Assembly (NCBI GenBank): GCA_036635835.1
Contig: JAVWPP010000001.1
Location: 136,506-200,505 of the forward strand
Direction: 5' to 3'
DNA length: 64,000 bases
DNA from: JAVWPP01 sp036635835
GTDB lineage: Bacteria; Bacillota; Clostridia; TANB77; CAG-465
The notes under the pieces were generated by a model. That model did not search any database, was not told the origin of the DNA, and worked only from the letters and a program-made list of their open reading frames with translations. A program made the translations under genes and the position numbers. Numbering within the stretch: position 1 is the first letter of the stretch; each line of letters begins with the position of its first letter. Positions 30,323-40,829 of this stretch are shown piece by piece.

Positions 30323-30853
30323 CTATATATATACTTTTTCTTTGATTTTATTATATTTACTTTCGCCTATACCTGGAATTTCTAAAAGATCCTCTACTGT
30401 ATTAAAACCATTCTCATCTCTATACTGTAATATTTTATCTGCGGTAGAATCTCCTATTCCATCTAAAGTTTTAAGTTCTTCTTTGGTAGCCGTCCCTATA
30501 TTTACTTTATCTGAAGTTTCCTCTTGTACATTGGCATTTTTTATTTTAGGAATAATAATTTTTTCTCCATCAATTATTTTTTTTGCAAAATTTATATTTT
30601 GTAAATCCGCATCTTTTGTAAGTCCTCCTGCAGCATTGATTATATCGTCTAACCTTGCTTTATTACTACAGTTATATAATCCTTCCTTGTTTACCGCACC
30701 AACTACATAAACAATTATACTATTTTCATTTTCTTTGTTATTGTTTGTTTTTGCTACTACAATTTTATTATTTTTTTGAATTAAAATAGATGTAATTGCC
30801 ATTAAAATTAGTATTATGAGTATTATTTGCTTTTTATATTTAAGTATTTTCAT
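30323..30853 (-). CDS. comEA: ComEA-like DNA-binding protein
   Basis: ComEA binds incoming DNA at the cell surface in competent bacteria. The 176-residue product has an N-terminal membrane anchor (about residues 9-25) and an SLBB domain (IIVYVVGAVNKEGLY to GEKIIIPK, about 46-103). The C-terminal helix-hairpin-helix pair (VNIGTATKEELKTLDGIG and LEIPGIGESKYNKI, about 115-175) completes the classic layout. No comEB or comEC follows here. Whether the species takes up DNA cannot be told; similar proteins also occur in non-competent Clostridia. Confidence 0.88.
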   Translation of the reverse strand: MKILKYKKQIILIILILMAITSILIQKNNKIVVAKTNNNKENENSIIVYVVGAVNKEGLYNCSNKARLDDIINAAGGLTKDADLQNINFAKKIIDGEKIIIPKIKNANVQEETSDKVNIGTATKEELKTLDGIGDSTADKILQYRDENGFNTVEDLLEIPGIGESKYNKIKEKVYI

Positions 30854-30865
30854 TGTTTCTCCTTA

Positions 30866-30894
30866 TTGATTTTTAAATTGATTTGCTTTATAAT
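30866..30894 (+). promoter_or_regulatory. Promoter of the D,D-carboxypeptidase gene
   Basis: TTGATT (30866-30871), 17 bases, TATAAT (30889-30894), 26 bases before the ATG at 30920. Confidence 0.75.
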
Positions 30895-30919
30895 ATTAGA
30901 CATGTGAGGTGATTCATTC

Positions 30920-32167
30920 ATGCGTAAACTTGTTGTTACAACTTTTTTTTTACTATATCTTTTTAGTTTTCAAAATATATTAGGATATAGCGAACTAACG
31001 CAACCAGAAATTAATGCTAAAAGTGCTTTCTTATTTGATGTTGAGACTAATACTGTGTTGTATGAGAAAAATATTGATGACAAGATTTATCCAGCAAGTA
31101 CTACTAAAATTTTAACAGCAATACTTGCTATAGAAAAATTAGACCTAAATGAATCAAGTAAGGTATCTCAAACCGCAATAAATGCATTACCAAAACTAAG
31201 TTCTACTGTAAACTTACAAGTAGGAGAAGTTATTAGAAATGAAGATTTACTTTATTGTTTGTTACTCCGTTCTGGTAATGATGCAGCGCTAGTTCTTGCT
31301 GAAGCTATTTCAGGTAGCATAGAAAATTTCACAAAAGAAATGAATAAAAAAGCTTTAGAACTTTCTTGCACATCAACAAACTTTACAAATCCGCATGGGT
31401 TTCACAATGATAATCACTATAGTACGCCAAGAGATATGATGAAAATTTTAGCATATTGTATGAAATCTCAAAAATTCAGTAGCATTATTTCTACAAAATC
31501 ATATACAGTACCTACTACAAATAAACATGCCTCTAGAAACTTACTAAATACAAATAAACTGCTTGGGGATTCACATTTTCCTTCATACGTTTTAAATTAT
31601 CAAAATGGTGGTAAAACAGGCTATACACCCGAGGGCGGGCAGTGCCTTGTATCTTACGCTAACAACAATGGACAATCGCTACTATGCGCAGTGTTTGATG
31701 CACCCGTAATCAATAAAGATGAATATAGATTTATATATACAAAAACACTTTTTGAATATGGTTTTAATAACTTTGAAAATGTAGTTATTTTACCTAGAAA
31801 TTCAGATTTACTTTTGGAAATTAATGAAACAAATTTAATGAATAAAACTTATAGTCTTAAAAATGATATTAAAGTAAGCGTTCCTATTAGAACTAAGTAT
31901 AATAATTATGAATTAATAAATATCAAATTTTTAGATAATTCTAACACGGAAATTAGTAATATTCAATATGAAATTAAAATAAGTGGTTTATCTACAAATT
32001 TAGACGGTATAACTGAAATATACAACTCTAAAAAAACACTAGTTGAACCAAAACAACTAACATTTATAGAAGAGTTATATGAAATAGTAAATGAATTCAC
32101 CTTTAATATTAAAAATACTGCTGAAAAAGTATTTAAAACTTTTTCAGCAGACTTTTTTATTTTATAA
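30920..32167 (+). CDS. D-alanyl-D-alanine carboxypeptidase (PBP5/DacF family)
   Basis: Removes the terminal D-Ala from peptidoglycan stem peptides outside the membrane. The 415-residue product has a signal peptide (about residues 1-22), and the three active-site motifs of S11 peptidases: SxxK in YPASTTKIL (about 54-57), SGN in LLRSGNDAAL (about 118) and KTG in NGGKTGYTPEGG (about 231). A beta-rich C-terminal domain follows. DacF-like sporulation or general DacA-like roles are both possible. Its last codons form the terminator hairpin, and it overlaps the convergent cvpA gene by 11 bases. Confidence 0.93.
   Translation: MRKLVVTTFFLLYLFSFQNILGYSELTQPEINAKSAFLFDVETNTVLYEKNIDDKIYPASTTKILTAILAIEKLDLNESSKVSQTAINALPKLSSTVNLQVGEVIRNEDLLYCLLLRSGNDAALVLAEAISGSIENFTKEMNKKALELSCTSTNFTNPHGFHNDNHYSTPRDMMKILAYCMKSQKFSSIISTKSYTVPTTNKHASRNLLNTNKLLGDSHFPSYVLNYQNGGKTGYTPEGGQCLVSYANNNGQSLLCAVFDAPVINKDEYRFIYTKTLFEYGFNNFENVVILPRNSDLLLEINETNLMNKTYSLKNDIKVSVPIRTKYNNYELINIKFLDNSNTEISNIQYEIKISGLSTNLDGITEIYNSKKTLVEPKQLTFIEELYEIVNEFTFNIKNTAEKVFKTFSADFFIL
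32118..32160. terminator. Terminator embedded in the end of the carboxypeptidase gene
   Basis: Perfect 13-bp stem CTGCTGAAAAAGT / ACTTTTTCAGCAG with a 7-base loop and a T run. All of it lies inside the plus-strand coding sequence, where it encodes the C-terminus. It also has a U run on the minus strand and so can end cvpA transcription. Confidence 0.85.
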
Positions 32168-32852
32168 ACATATTTATAACATTTAATAATATGTTGTTTT
32201 GATAAAGCATTTTAACTAAAGTTGTCTGATTTATAATATTAATTACTGGTGCTATTGCTGCAAGGCCAGATAGCAACGCTAGTACTGCAAGTATTATCTG
32301 AACTTTAAGAACAGAAATTATACCATTTGCAAACATACCAGAAAATTTATTAACTGAATCTAGAATTGGTAAAGAGAATAATCCATTTAGCATTAAATTA
32401 AGGATTGATACAATTATAATAACTAATATATAAATTATAAAAAATGACACTGTGTTTATAATATACCCTGTTATTTTTTCTGTATATTCCGCTATCTTTT
32501 GCGCTTTAAATTCTTCTGCTGTTCCTTGTAATTCTTTTTTCATATCTTCAATAAACATAAAATTTGTTTTAGTGTTTTTTTCTTCACCTTTTTTAATTTC
32601 TTCAGCATTTGTATTGTTATTTTGTGTAGTTACTAATTCTTTTAATGTATCTCCAATACTTGTCTTTATTCCATTATAGAAAGGTGTGCTAGTTTTAATG
32701 TAATTTGCTAGTGTTCCCGAAAAAGTAAATGCTAATACAATAGCTACAAAAAAACCTATTATTGATGTTAATGTGTTTATTAAACCCTTTTTGTATCCAT
32801 AAAAAAAACTTCCAGCAATTATTATTGCTATTATTATATCGATTATTATCAT
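32157..32852 (-). CDS. CvpA-family membrane protein
   Basis: A 231-residue CvpA/YshB-type protein with about four membrane helices (near residues 2-22, 27-45, 135-160, 180-205) and a charged loop of about 50 residues at 80-130. The N-terminal pattern GYKKGLINTLTSIIGFFVAI is typical. E. coli CvpA is linked to colicin V and bile tolerance; the molecular role in Firmicutes is unknown. It lies 13 bases after a DUF5711-like gene and converges with the carboxypeptidase gene. Confidence 0.85.
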   Translation of the reverse strand: MIIIDIIIAIIIAGSFFYGYKKGLINTLTSIIGFFVAIVLAFTFSGTLANYIKTSTPFYNGIKTSIGDTLKELVTTQNNNTNAEEIKKGEEKNTKTNFMFIEDMKKELQGTAEEFKAQKIAEYTEKITGYIINTVSFFIIYILVIIIVSILNLMLNGLFSLPILDSVNKFSGMFANGIISVLKVQIILAVLALLSGLAAIAPVINIINQTTLVKMLYQNNILLNVINMFIK

Positions 32853-32865
32853 AAAAATATCCCCC

Positions 32866-34077
32866 TTATAAACTTATTATATGTAATTTGTTTGCTATTA
32901 CTATTGCGGCGCTATTGCCATCATTGAATAATGTAATATCTGAAATCATTGCAGAACTAGTCCATTTTTTTATTTTTTTACCCCAATAATTATAAAAAAT
33001 TATTTCTTTTTCTGATACTATTGCTACTATTCCTTCATCCATTTTGACTATTTTAGGTGTAATTTCAATATTTGTTGTTGCAGATTTTTTAATCAAACTG
33101 CTATATATAGACATCTTGTCTACTTTTCCTTCTGAATTCAACTTATCTTTAAAAACATATGTGAAATATCCAGATTTTGAGTCTACAAAAGTTATTTGTT
33201 CTGTAGTTAATTGTTTAAGTTCTACGTTTTTCTTCGTCTTTATATTATATTTATATAAAGAATTTTCACATGTTAATATAATATCATTATTGCTTATATT
33301 AATACTATAGATGATTTCATTTTCTCTTGTAAATAAATTTTCTACATTTATTTTGTCTGAATTTAAATTAATATGGTTTAAAGTTGATTTTATATTATTT
33401 CCTTCTGTTAATATAGATACAAAAAATAATTTTGAATTATCATTTGAAATTGTAAGATTAGTTATCATATCAGCTGTTAAATAGTAAGTTGCTTCCTTAA
33501 TACCTTTTTTATTAAATATAGCGATTGCTGTTTTATATCCATTAGTTGAGGACTCTAATGCAAATTTACCTTTATTATTAATAGCAATTTGCTTAACCTC
33601 ACCATCTATTTTACCTGTTGTTTTAAGCTTTTTGTTTTTATATAAAAAATAGTTTCCAGTGTTTGTATCTGCAAGTAAAAAATAATCACCCTTTGCTTTT
33701 ATTATTGGCGAATTTAAGTCATTAACTTTTTCTTTCCACGTTACTTCACCTTTTTTATTTACTGTATAAAGTACACCTTTATCATATAAAACGACCTCTT
33801 TCTTGTATTTTTCTAACACTGAATATTTAGAAAATGTTACATCTACATATTGATCATATATTATTTTCTGACTATTAATCCATGTTACAAGACCTATCTT
33901 TTTGAAATTGTTTATCAATAATCCAAGTAAAAACATCATAAAAACTATAGCTACAACTATTAATATTCTAAGTATATTAACGGTAAATTCATGACATTTA
34001 AAATCGCATATTTTACTAAAGATTTTCTTAGTCTTATCGACATTTTTAATATTTTCTTTTATTTTTACACTTCTCAT
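32866..34077 (-). CDS. DUF5711-like membrane-anchored beta-propeller protein
   Basis: A 403-residue product with a basic cytoplasmic N-terminus and one membrane helix (about residues 36-56). The long outer part is made of repeated short beta units, such as KEVVLYDKGVLYTVNKKGEVTW and IYSINISNNDIILTCENSLYKYN-like repeats, consistent with a PQQ/WD-type propeller. It resembles clostridial DUF5711 proteins. Function is unknown. It is 4 bases after rarA and 13 before cvpA, so it is probably in the tkt-rarA-cvpA unit. An envelope sensing or scaffold role is a guess. Confidence 0.7.
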   Translation of the reverse strand: MRSVKIKENIKNVDKTKKIFSKICDFKCHEFTVNILRILIVVAIVFMMFLLGLLINNFKKIGLVTWINSQKIIYDQYVDVTFSKYSVLEKYKKEVVLYDKGVLYTVNKKGEVTWKEKVNDLNSPIIKAKGDYFLLADTNTGNYFLYKNKKLKTTGKIDGEVKQIAINNKGKFALESSTNGYKTAIAIFNKKGIKEATYYLTADMITNLTISNDNSKLFFVSILTEGNNIKSTLNHINLNSDKINVENLFTRENEIIYSINISNNDIILTCENSLYKYNIKTKKNVELKQLTTEQITFVDSKSGYFTYVFKDKLNSEGKVDKMSIYSSLIKKSATTNIEITPKIVKMDEGIVAIVSEKEIIFYNYWGKKIKKWTSSAMISDITLFNDGNSAAIVIANKLHIISL

Positions 34078-34081
34078 ATTA

Positions 34082-35314
34082 TTACTCCCAATCCTTTGGT
34101 ATATAATATTTTTGATTTTTCATCTCATCTGTCATATATTCTTGTTCAACATACCCATTTTCATAATCGTGAGGATATTTGTATCCGCATCCATATTCGT
34201 GATTTTTCATTTCCTCTATTGGTGCATTTCTAAGATGCATAGGAACCTCACCTGTATTTTTTGTTCTAACATCTTCGATTGCTTTATTTATACCGATATA
34301 TGCGGAGTTAGATTTTCTACTATTAGCTACTACAACTGCAGCATGCGCTAAAATTATTCTAGATTCAGGCATCCCTATTTGATGTACAGCAGTCATTGCA
34401 GCACTTGCAACAATTAATGCATTATTATTAGCAAGTCCAACATCTTCACTAGCTGCAACTACAATTCTTCTTGCTATAAACATAGGATCTTCTCCTGCTT
34501 CTATCATTCTAGCTAGATATAAAAGTGTTGCATCTGCGTTACTTCCTCTCATAGATTTAATAAATGCACTAATATTATCATAATGAGCATCTGAATTTTT
34601 ATCATACATTATTTTTTTCTTTTGAATGCAATCATATATTGTATCAATATTTATATTAATATATGCGTTTTCATCTAAATCTGTAGATAATACTGCTAAT
34701 TCTAATGTGTTAAATGCTGTTCTTAAGTCTCCATTTGCTAGCATAGCAAGTTCTTTTATTACATTTTCATCTATTTTAATATCATAATTTCCAACTCCAT
34801 TTACTTTGTCTTTTAAACACAGATGAATAGCTTCTTCAATATCTGAAGCTTGCAGTTTTTCGAGTTTAAAAATTGTTGATCTAGATACTAAAGCTTTATT
34901 TACTTCAAAATACGGATTTTCAGTAGTTGCACCAATTAATATAATTTTACCACTCTCTACGTGCGGTAACAAAGCATCTTGTTGTAATTTATTAAATCTA
35001 TGTATTTCATCTATAAACACAACAACTTTTCCACTTGGATTTTCAAAAAAATTATGTGTTTCTTCTACAATTCTTTTAATATCTGCAACTCCAGCGTTAG
35101 CTGCATTTAATTTTTCAAATTTAAAATTCGTAGTAGTGGCTATTATCTTAGCAAGTGAGGTTTTTCCACAACCAGGGGGTCCCCAAAATATGATAGATGA
35201 TAATTTGTCTGATTTTATCATTCTATATAGTAATTTATCTTTACCTATTATGTGTTTTTGTCCAACGAATGATTCTAAGTTTTTAGGTTGCATTCTGTAT
35301 GCAAGTGGTTCCAT
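34082..35314 (-). CDS. rarA: Replication-associated recombination protein A (RarA/MgsA)
   Basis: AAA+ ATPase acting at stalled replication forks, related to clamp-loader subunits and eukaryotic WRNIP1. The 410-residue product has Walker A GPPGCGKTS at about residues 45-53, Walker B FIDEIHRFNKLQQDALLPHVE, sensor 1 IGATTENP, and the C-terminal MgsA region (NAPIEEMKNHEYGCGYKYPHD). Length is normal. Its ATG abuts the stop codon of the upstream transketolase subunit gene (TAAATG), so translation is probably coupled, although the functions are unrelated. Confidence 0.95.
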   Translation of the reverse strand: MEPLAYRMQPKNLESFVGQKHIIGKDKLLYRMIKSDKLSSIIFWGPPGCGKTSLAKIIATTTNFKFEKLNAANAGVADIKRIVEETHNFFENPSGKVVVFIDEIHRFNKLQQDALLPHVESGKIILIGATTENPYFEVNKALVSRSTIFKLEKLQASDIEEAIHLCLKDKVNGVGNYDIKIDENVIKELAMLANGDLRTAFNTLELAVLSTDLDENAYININIDTIYDCIQKKKIMYDKNSDAHYDNISAFIKSMRGSNADATLLYLARMIEAGEDPMFIARRIVVAASEDVGLANNNALIVASAAMTAVHQIGMPESRIILAHAAVVVANSRKSNSAYIGINKAIEDVRTKNTGEVPMHLRNAPIEEMKNHEYGCGYKYPHDYENGYVEQEYMTDEMKNQKYYIPKDWE

Positions 35315-36247
35315 TTAATTCTCCTGTTCTATATCATCTTTAATTATTTTTATTATTGCTTCTTTAGTTATTCCGTATTTTTCTAATACGTCTTTTGCTT
35401 TACCGGATTTTCCGAATTTATCGTTTACACCGATTTTATAAAGCTTTTTAGGATATTCTCTACAAAGTACATCTGCAACAGCTGATCCTAAGCCCCCAAT
35501 TACACTATGATCCTCTATAGAAATTAAAATATCTGTTTCTTTCGCACATTTTATTATTTGCGCTTCATCTATAGGTTTTAAAGAATACATATCTATTACT
35601 CTTGTTTCTATATTTTCATCAGATAATATCTCTTTTGCATCTAGTGCAATATGTACAGCATAACCGGTTGCAAAAATTGTGGCTTTTTTACCTTTTCCAT
35701 ATGCTTTAGATTTTCCTATTTCGAATTTATCTGTATCTCTATATAAATCTCTAACCTCATTTCTGCCTAATCTTATATACACTGGTCCATCTAAAGTTAA
35801 AGAATTTTTTATAATATATTTTGTCTGGTTTTCATCTGACGGTGAAAGTACAATCATGTTTGGAATCACTCGCATTAAAGCTATATCCTCTATACACTGA
35901 TGTGTTGGCCCATCTTCTCCTACTGTTAAACCGGCATGAGTTGCACATAATTTTACTTTTGCTTTATTATATGCTACTGAATTTCTTATTTGTTCATATG
36001 CTCTACCTGCTAAAAACATAGCAAATGATGATGCAAATACATCTTTACCTGCCATTGATAATCCGCAAGCTGTACCTACTAAATCTTGCTCTGATATTCC
36101 TATATCTATATGTCTTTGTGGAAATTCTTTTTTAAATAATTCTGTACAAGTTGCTTTTGCTAAATCCGCATCTAGGACAATTATATTATCATTTTCTTTT
36201 CCAAGTTCGACTAACGTTTCTCCGTAAGCTTTTCTTGTAGATTTCAT
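35315..36247 (-). CDS. Transketolase, C-terminal subunit
   Basis: Pyrimidine-binding and C-terminal half of transketolase, which moves two-carbon units in the pentose phosphate pathway. The 310-residue product has DADLAKATCT, ISEQDLVGTACGLS (with the glutamate that activates thiamine diphosphate) and a C-terminal domain with IEDHSVIGGLGSAVA. Transketolase is split into two genes in many Clostridia, so this is not a broken gene. It overlaps the N-terminal subunit gene by 4 bases (ATGA). Confidence 0.94.
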   Translation of the reverse strand: MKSTRKAYGETLVELGKENDNIIVLDADLAKATCTELFKKEFPQRHIDIGISEQDLVGTACGLSMAGKDVFASSFAMFLAGRAYEQIRNSVAYNKAKVKLCATHAGLTVGEDGPTHQCIEDIALMRVIPNMIVLSPSDENQTKYIIKNSLTLDGPVYIRLGRNEVRDLYRDTDKFEIGKSKAYGKGKKATIFATGYAVHIALDAKEILSDENIETRVIDMYSLKPIDEAQIIKCAKETDILISIEDHSVIGGLGSAVADVLCREYPKKLYKIGVNDKFGKSGKAKDVLEKYGITKEAIIKIIKDDIEQEN

Positions 36248-37083
36248 TTTAATTCCCCCTTTGCTAGTTTAAATTCTTTTTCATTTGGGGCTTTTCCATG
36301 CCATTCCGCTTTATTTTCCATAAAACTTATTCCTTTGCCTTTTGTTGTATAAGCTATTATACAGGTTGGTTTATCACTCAGTTTAGCAGCAGTAAACGCT
36401 TGACAAATTGCATCGACATCATGTCCATCTATTTCTATTACGTCCCATTTAAAAGCTATAAATTTATCTTTTATTGGTTCTGGACTTTTAACTTCAGAAA
36501 GTTTACCATCTATTTGCAAGCAATTATAATCCACTACAGCTATAACATTATTTAATACATAATGCCCTGCTGTCATAGCTGCTTCCCATACTTGCCCTTC
36601 TTCTAATTCCCCATCTCCAAGTAAACAATATACCCAGGAATCCTCAATCTTATCTATTTTATTTGCCATTGCAAAACCATTTGCTATAGACAAACCTTGA
36701 CCTAATGAGCCAGAGCCTGTATCAACACCTGGTATTTTATTAGTTGGATGTCCTTCTAAAAAGCTATTTATATTTCTAAATGTTTTTAATTCTTCTGGAT
36801 CTATAAATCCTTTAGAAGAAAGAACAGCATAATATGCAGGTGAAGCATGTCCTTTTGACATTACAAACTTATCTGTTCTTAAACCTGTTTTTTTATTTAT
36901 TTTAAGATTCATTACATGATGATATAAGACTGTTAATATATCTACACAAGATAGACTTCCTCCTATATGTCCAGACTGTGCAGAATATACCATTTCAAGT
37001 ATAGCTCTTCTTATGTTTTTACACATTCTCTTTGTTTTTGTTATTTCTTCTTTTGTTAAATATTTAATTTCATTTTCTTTCAT
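36244..37083 (-). CDS. Transketolase, N-terminal subunit
   Basis: Thiamine-diphosphate-binding half. The 279-residue product has SGHIGGSLSCVDILTVLYH, a GDGELEEGQVWEAA motif with NCLQIDG that binds diphosphate and Mg, and GKGISFMENKAEWHGKAPN near the end. It pairs with the following gene to make an active enzyme. A promoter with a 16-base spacer (37108-37135) lies just upstream. It heads the tkt-rarA-DUF5711-cvpA string. Confidence 0.94.
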   Translation of the reverse strand: MKENEIKYLTKEEITKTKRMCKNIRRAILEMVYSAQSGHIGGSLSCVDILTVLYHHVMNLKINKKTGLRTDKFVMSKGHASPAYYAVLSSKGFIDPEELKTFRNINSFLEGHPTNKIPGVDTGSGSLGQGLSIANGFAMANKIDKIEDSWVYCLLGDGELEEGQVWEAAMTAGHYVLNNVIAVVDYNCLQIDGKLSEVKSPEPIKDKFIAFKWDVIEIDGHDVDAICQAFTAAKLSDKPTCIIAYTTKGKGISFMENKAEWHGKAPNEKEFKLAKGELK

Positions 37084-37107
37084 ATCTATCCCCTATTTAT
37101 TACTTAT

Positions 37108-37135
37108 ATTATATAACATTTTTAAGAAAAATCAA
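37108..37135 (-). promoter_or_regulatory. Promoter of the transketolase-rarA unit
   Basis: TTGATT (37135-37130), 16 bases, TATAAT (37113-37108) on the minus strand, downstream of the rpoC terminator. Confidence 0.65.
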
Positions 37136-37169
37136 TTGAATTGCTAGTATAATTCGTTTATTATGTTTA

Positions 37170-37213
37170 AAAAAAGAAAAAGGCTAACTGTTATTACTAA
37201 CATTTAGCCTTTT
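37170..37213 (-). terminator. Rho-independent terminator of rpoBC
   Basis: Stem AAAAGGCTAA / TTAGCCTTTT with inner TGTTA-GTAA-TAACA, followed by TTTCTTTTTTT on the minus strand, just after the rpoC stop. Confidence 0.9.
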
Positions 37214-37216
37214 GTT

Positions 37217-40200
37217 TTACTCTTCGTAAAATTTATTTATTTCTGGTATTTCTTTATCTTGAATAAGGAATTTTTCTTCCATATTTTCTTCATCTTCATC
37301 ATCTTCTTCTACAGTTAAATCTGAATCTGATTCTAATTTTATACCTGCATAATCTATAACTCCAGTACCAGCTGGTATTAACTTACCGATTATAACATTT
37401 TCTTTTAATCCTACTAAGTTATCTATCTTACCTTTTACAGCAGCATCTGTTAATACTCTAGCTGTTTCTTGGAAAGATGCAGCAGATAAGAATGATTCAG
37501 TTAATAATGCAACTTTTGTAATACCTAATAATGTTCTATTTCCTATAGCTAGTGGTAATCCTTTTTCGCTTGCAATTTTATTTTCTCTATTGAATTCATT
37601 GATATCTATTAGCATTCCTGCTATAAGTTTAGTTCCACCAACTTCTTCAACTTTTACTTTTCTTAACATTTGCTTAGCAACAATTTCGATATGTTTATCA
37701 TTAATATTAACACCTTGTGTTCTATATACTTTTTGAACTTCTTCAATTAAGTAGTTTTGAACAGCAACTGGTCCTTTTATTCTAATTATATCATGTGGAT
37801 TTAATGAACCGTCTGTTAATCTATCTCCAGCTTTTATACTATCTCCAGCTTTAACTCTAATTCTAATACCAAAAGGTATTACATAGCTTTCTGTTCTTAA
37901 ATCTTTATCTGTAACAACAACAACTTTGTTATTACCTTTTTCTTCTATAGATATTGCTCCATCGATTTCAGCTACAATGGCAACACCCTTAGGTTTTCTA
38001 GCTTCGAATAATTCCTCTATTCTAGGTAAACCTTGAGTAATATCGCTTCCAGCAACACCACCTGAATGTATAGTTCTCATTGTAAGCTGAGTTCCTGGCT
38101 CACCAATAGATTGAGCGGCTATTATACCAACTGCTTCTCCTGGTGTCATAGGCTCACCTGTAGCAAGATTTTTTCCATAACATTTTGAACAAATTCCATG
38201 TTCTAATTCACAAGTAAGAGCTGATCTAATCTTAACAGATTTTCTTATATTAGATATAGCTACTGACATAGGTGGAGTAACGTAATCGTTATGTTTTGCA
38301 ATTACAGTTCCATCTTCTGCAATAATATCTTCTGCTAAGTATCTACCTTCTATTCTTTCTTGTAATTTTTCTATAGGTTCTCCACTTTCAAGTATTGCTT
38401 CAACATCTATTCCGTTAGTTGTTCCACAATCATCAAATTTAACTATTAAATCTTGGTTTACATCTACTAATCTTCTTGTTAAATAACCTGAATCGGCTGT
38501 TCTTAAAGCTGTATCTGAAAGTCCTTTTCTAGCACCATGTGATGATATAAAGAATTCTATAACGTCAAGTCCTTCTTTAAAAGATGACTTGATTGGAAGT
38601 TCAACTGTTTTACCTGATGTAGAAGCCATAAGTCCTCTAATACCACCAAGTTGTCTTACTTGAGTTGGGTTACCCCTTGCACCTGTATGTGCCATCATTT
38701 GAATTGGATTTAATTTATCTGGATTAGACATAATTTCTTTTTGTATTTCAGCTGTTGCAATTGTCCAAACATTAATTGTTTCATTGTATCTTTCTTCATC
38801 AGAAATTAATCCACGTTTAAAGTTTTTAAGTATTGCTTCTACCTTTGTTTCTGCATTAGCTAATATTTCAGGCTTTCTAGCAGGAATTATTATATCTGAT
38901 ATAGAAACTGTTATTGCACCTTTAGTAGAATATTGGAATCCAAGAGATTTTATATTATCTAGTAAAACTGCTGTTACAGGTATTCCATGTATTGAAATAC
39001 ATTTATCAAGTATTATACCTAATTCTTTTTTTCTTACTGGCATTGATATTTCTAAAGTTAAATCATTTTCTTCTTTAGATCTATCAATAAACCCTAAATC
39101 TTGTGGAATAATTTCATTGAATATTAATCTACCAACTGTAGCATCAATAATTCCAGTTTTATTTACTCCGTTAACTTTTTTTGTTACTCTGACTCTTATT
39201 GGAGCATGTAACCCAACAATTCCTTCGAAATATGCATGCATAGCTTCATCTGAATTGCTAAATACCATACCTTTACCTTTTTCTGAATCTATATCTACTG
39301 TTAAATAGTAACTTCCTAAAATCATATCTTGAGAAGGTACTGCAACTGGTTTACCATCTTGTAATTTTAATAGATTGTTTGATGCAAGCATCAAGAATCT
39401 TGTCTCGGCTTGAGCTTCAGGTGAAAGTGGTATATGTACAGCCATCTGATCTCCATCGAAATCTGCGTTAAACGCTGCACAAACTAATGGATGAAGTTTA
39501 ATTGCTCTTCCTTCAACTAGTACAGGTTCAAATGCTTGTATACTTAGTCTATGTAGAGATGGTGCACGGTTTAGAAGAACTGTACGTCCTTCAATTATTT
39601 CCTCAAGAACATCCCATACTTCTGTTTTAACCTTTTCTACCATTCTCTTAGCGTTCTTTATATTAAATGCTAATTCTCTAGCAACAAGCTCTTTCATAAC
39701 AAAAGGTTTGAATAATTCAAGTGCCATTTCTCTAGGTAATCCACATTGATGTATTTTTAATTCAGGTCCAACAACAATAACTGAACGGCCTGAGTAATCA
39801 ACCCTCTTACCTAGTAAGTTTTGTCTAAATCTACCTTGCTTACCTTTTAACATATCTGATAATGATTTAAGTGGTCTGTTTCCAGCACCTGTAACAGGTC
39901 TTCCTCTTCTACCGTTATCTATTAATGCATCAACTGCTTCTTGTAACATTCTTTTTTCATTTCTTACAATAATATCTGGAGCATCTAATTCAAGTAATCT
40001 TTTTAATCTATTATTTCTGTTTATTACTCTTCTATATAAATCATTTAAATCAGAAGTCGCAAATCTACCACCATCAAGTTGAACCATTGGTCTAAGTTCA
40101 GGAGGTATTATAGGAAGAACATCAAGTATCATCCATTCAGGTTTATTACCTGAATTATAAAATGCTTCAACAGTTTCTAATCTTTTTATAAGTTTTAATT

Positions 40201-40810
40201 TTTTCTGTCCTGACGCTGTTTCTAAATCCTTTTTAAGTTCTTTAGTTAATTCTTCAACATTTACTTCTTCAAGTAAAGTTTTAACTGCTTCAGCACCCAT
40301 TCCAACTTTAAGACTGTTTTCACCATATTCTTCAACTATATCTCTGTATTCTCTTTCGGTAAGAGTTTGTTTTTTTACTGCTCTTGTTTCCCCAGCATCA
40401 ATTACTACATATGCTGCGAAATAGATGATTTTTTCTAAAGATTTTGGAGAAATATCTAATATTAAACTCATTCTACTTGGAATTCCTTTAAAATACCAGA
40501 TATGAGACACTGGAGTAGCAAGCTCCACATGTCCTAATCTTTCTCTTCTAACTTTTTTCTTTGTAACTTCTACTCCACATCTATCACAAATAATACCTTT
40601 ATATCTTACTTTTTTATATTTTCCACAATAACATTCCCAGTCTTTTGTTGGCCCAAATATCTTTTCACAGAATAAGCCATCTCTTTCTGGTTTTAGAGTT
40701 CTGTAATTGATTGTTTCTGGTTTTTTAACTTCGCCTTTAGACCATTCTCTTATTTTATCTGGAGAGGCTAAACCGATTTGAATCTTATCAAACACTTCTA
40801 AATCTACCAT
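37217..40810 (-). CDS. rpoC: RNA polymerase beta' subunit
   Basis: Catalytic subunit of RNA polymerase. The 1197-residue product has the N-terminal zinc finger ([20 protein letters not shown], about residues 60-79) and the metal-binding NADFDGDQM (about 450). The bridge and trigger regions ([26 protein letters not shown]) and [16 protein letters not shown] complete it. It ends in an acidic tail. Length is normal for Firmicutes, with no large insertions. It follows rpoB by 19 bases and is closed by a strong terminator. Confidence 0.98.
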   Translation of the reverse strand: MVDLEVFDKIQIGLASPDKIREWSKGEVKKPETINYRTLKPERDGLFCEKIFGPTKDWECYCGKYKKVRYKGIICDRCGVEVTKKKVRRERLGHVELATPVSHIWYFKGIPSRMSLILDISPKSLEKIIYFAAYVVIDAGETRAVKKQTLTEREYRDIVEEYGENSLKVGMGAEAVKTLLEEVNVEELTKELKKDLETASGQKKLKLIKRLETVEAFYNSGNKPEWMILDVLPIIPPELRPMVQLDGGRFATSDLNDLYRRVINRNNRLKRLLELDAPDIIVRNEKRMLQEAVDALIDNGRRGRPVTGAGNRPLKSLSDMLKGKQGRFRQNLLGKRVDYSGRSVIVVGPELKIHQCGLPREMALELFKPFVMKELVARELAFNIKNAKRMVEKVKTEVWDVLEEIIEGRTVLLNRAPSLHRLSIQAFEPVLVEGRAIKLHPLVCAAFNADFDGDQMAVHIPLSPEAQAETRFLMLASNNLLKLQDGKPVAVPSQDMILGSYYLTVDIDSEKGKGMVFSNSDEAMHAYFEGIVGLHAPIRVRVTKKVNGVNKTGIIDATVGRLIFNEIIPQDLGFIDRSKEENDLTLEISMPVRKKELGIILDKCISIHGIPVTAVLLDNIKSLGFQYSTKGAITVSISDIIIPARKPEILANAETKVEAILKNFKRGLISDEERYNETINVWTIATAEIQKEIMSNPDKLNPIQMMAHTGARGNPTQVRQLGGIRGLMASTSGKTVELPIKSSFKEGLDVIEFFISSHGARKGLSDTALRTADSGYLTRRLVDVNQDLIVKFDDCGTTNGIDVEAILESGEPIEKLQERIEGRYLAEDIIAEDGTVIAKHNDYVTPPMSVAISNIRKSVKIRSALTCELEHGICSKCYGKNLATGEPMTPGEAVGIIAAQSIGEPGTQLTMRTIHSGGVAGSDITQGLPRIEELFEARKPKGVAIVAEIDGAISIEEKGNNKVVVVTDKDLRTESYVIPFGIRIRVKAGDSIKAGDRLTDGSLNPHDIIRIKGPVAVQNYLIEEVQKVYRTQGVNINDKHIEIVAKQMLRKVKVEEVGGTKLIAGMLIDINEFNRENKIASEKGLPLAIGNRTLLGITKVALLTESFLSAASFQETARVLTDAAVKGKIDNLVGLKENVIIGKLIPAGTGVIDYAGIKLESDSDLTVEEDDEDEENMEEKFLIQDKEIPEINKFYEE

Positions 40811-40829
40811 TTAACAAAACCTACCTTCC

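Noticed and set aside
35315..37083. Broken transketolase gene
   Set aside because: Two complete half-genes with ATGA overlap are the normal split form in many Clostridia.
38784..39308. Plus-strand frame of 174 codons over rpoC
   Set aside because: Antisense shadow of a conserved coding region with no translation signals.
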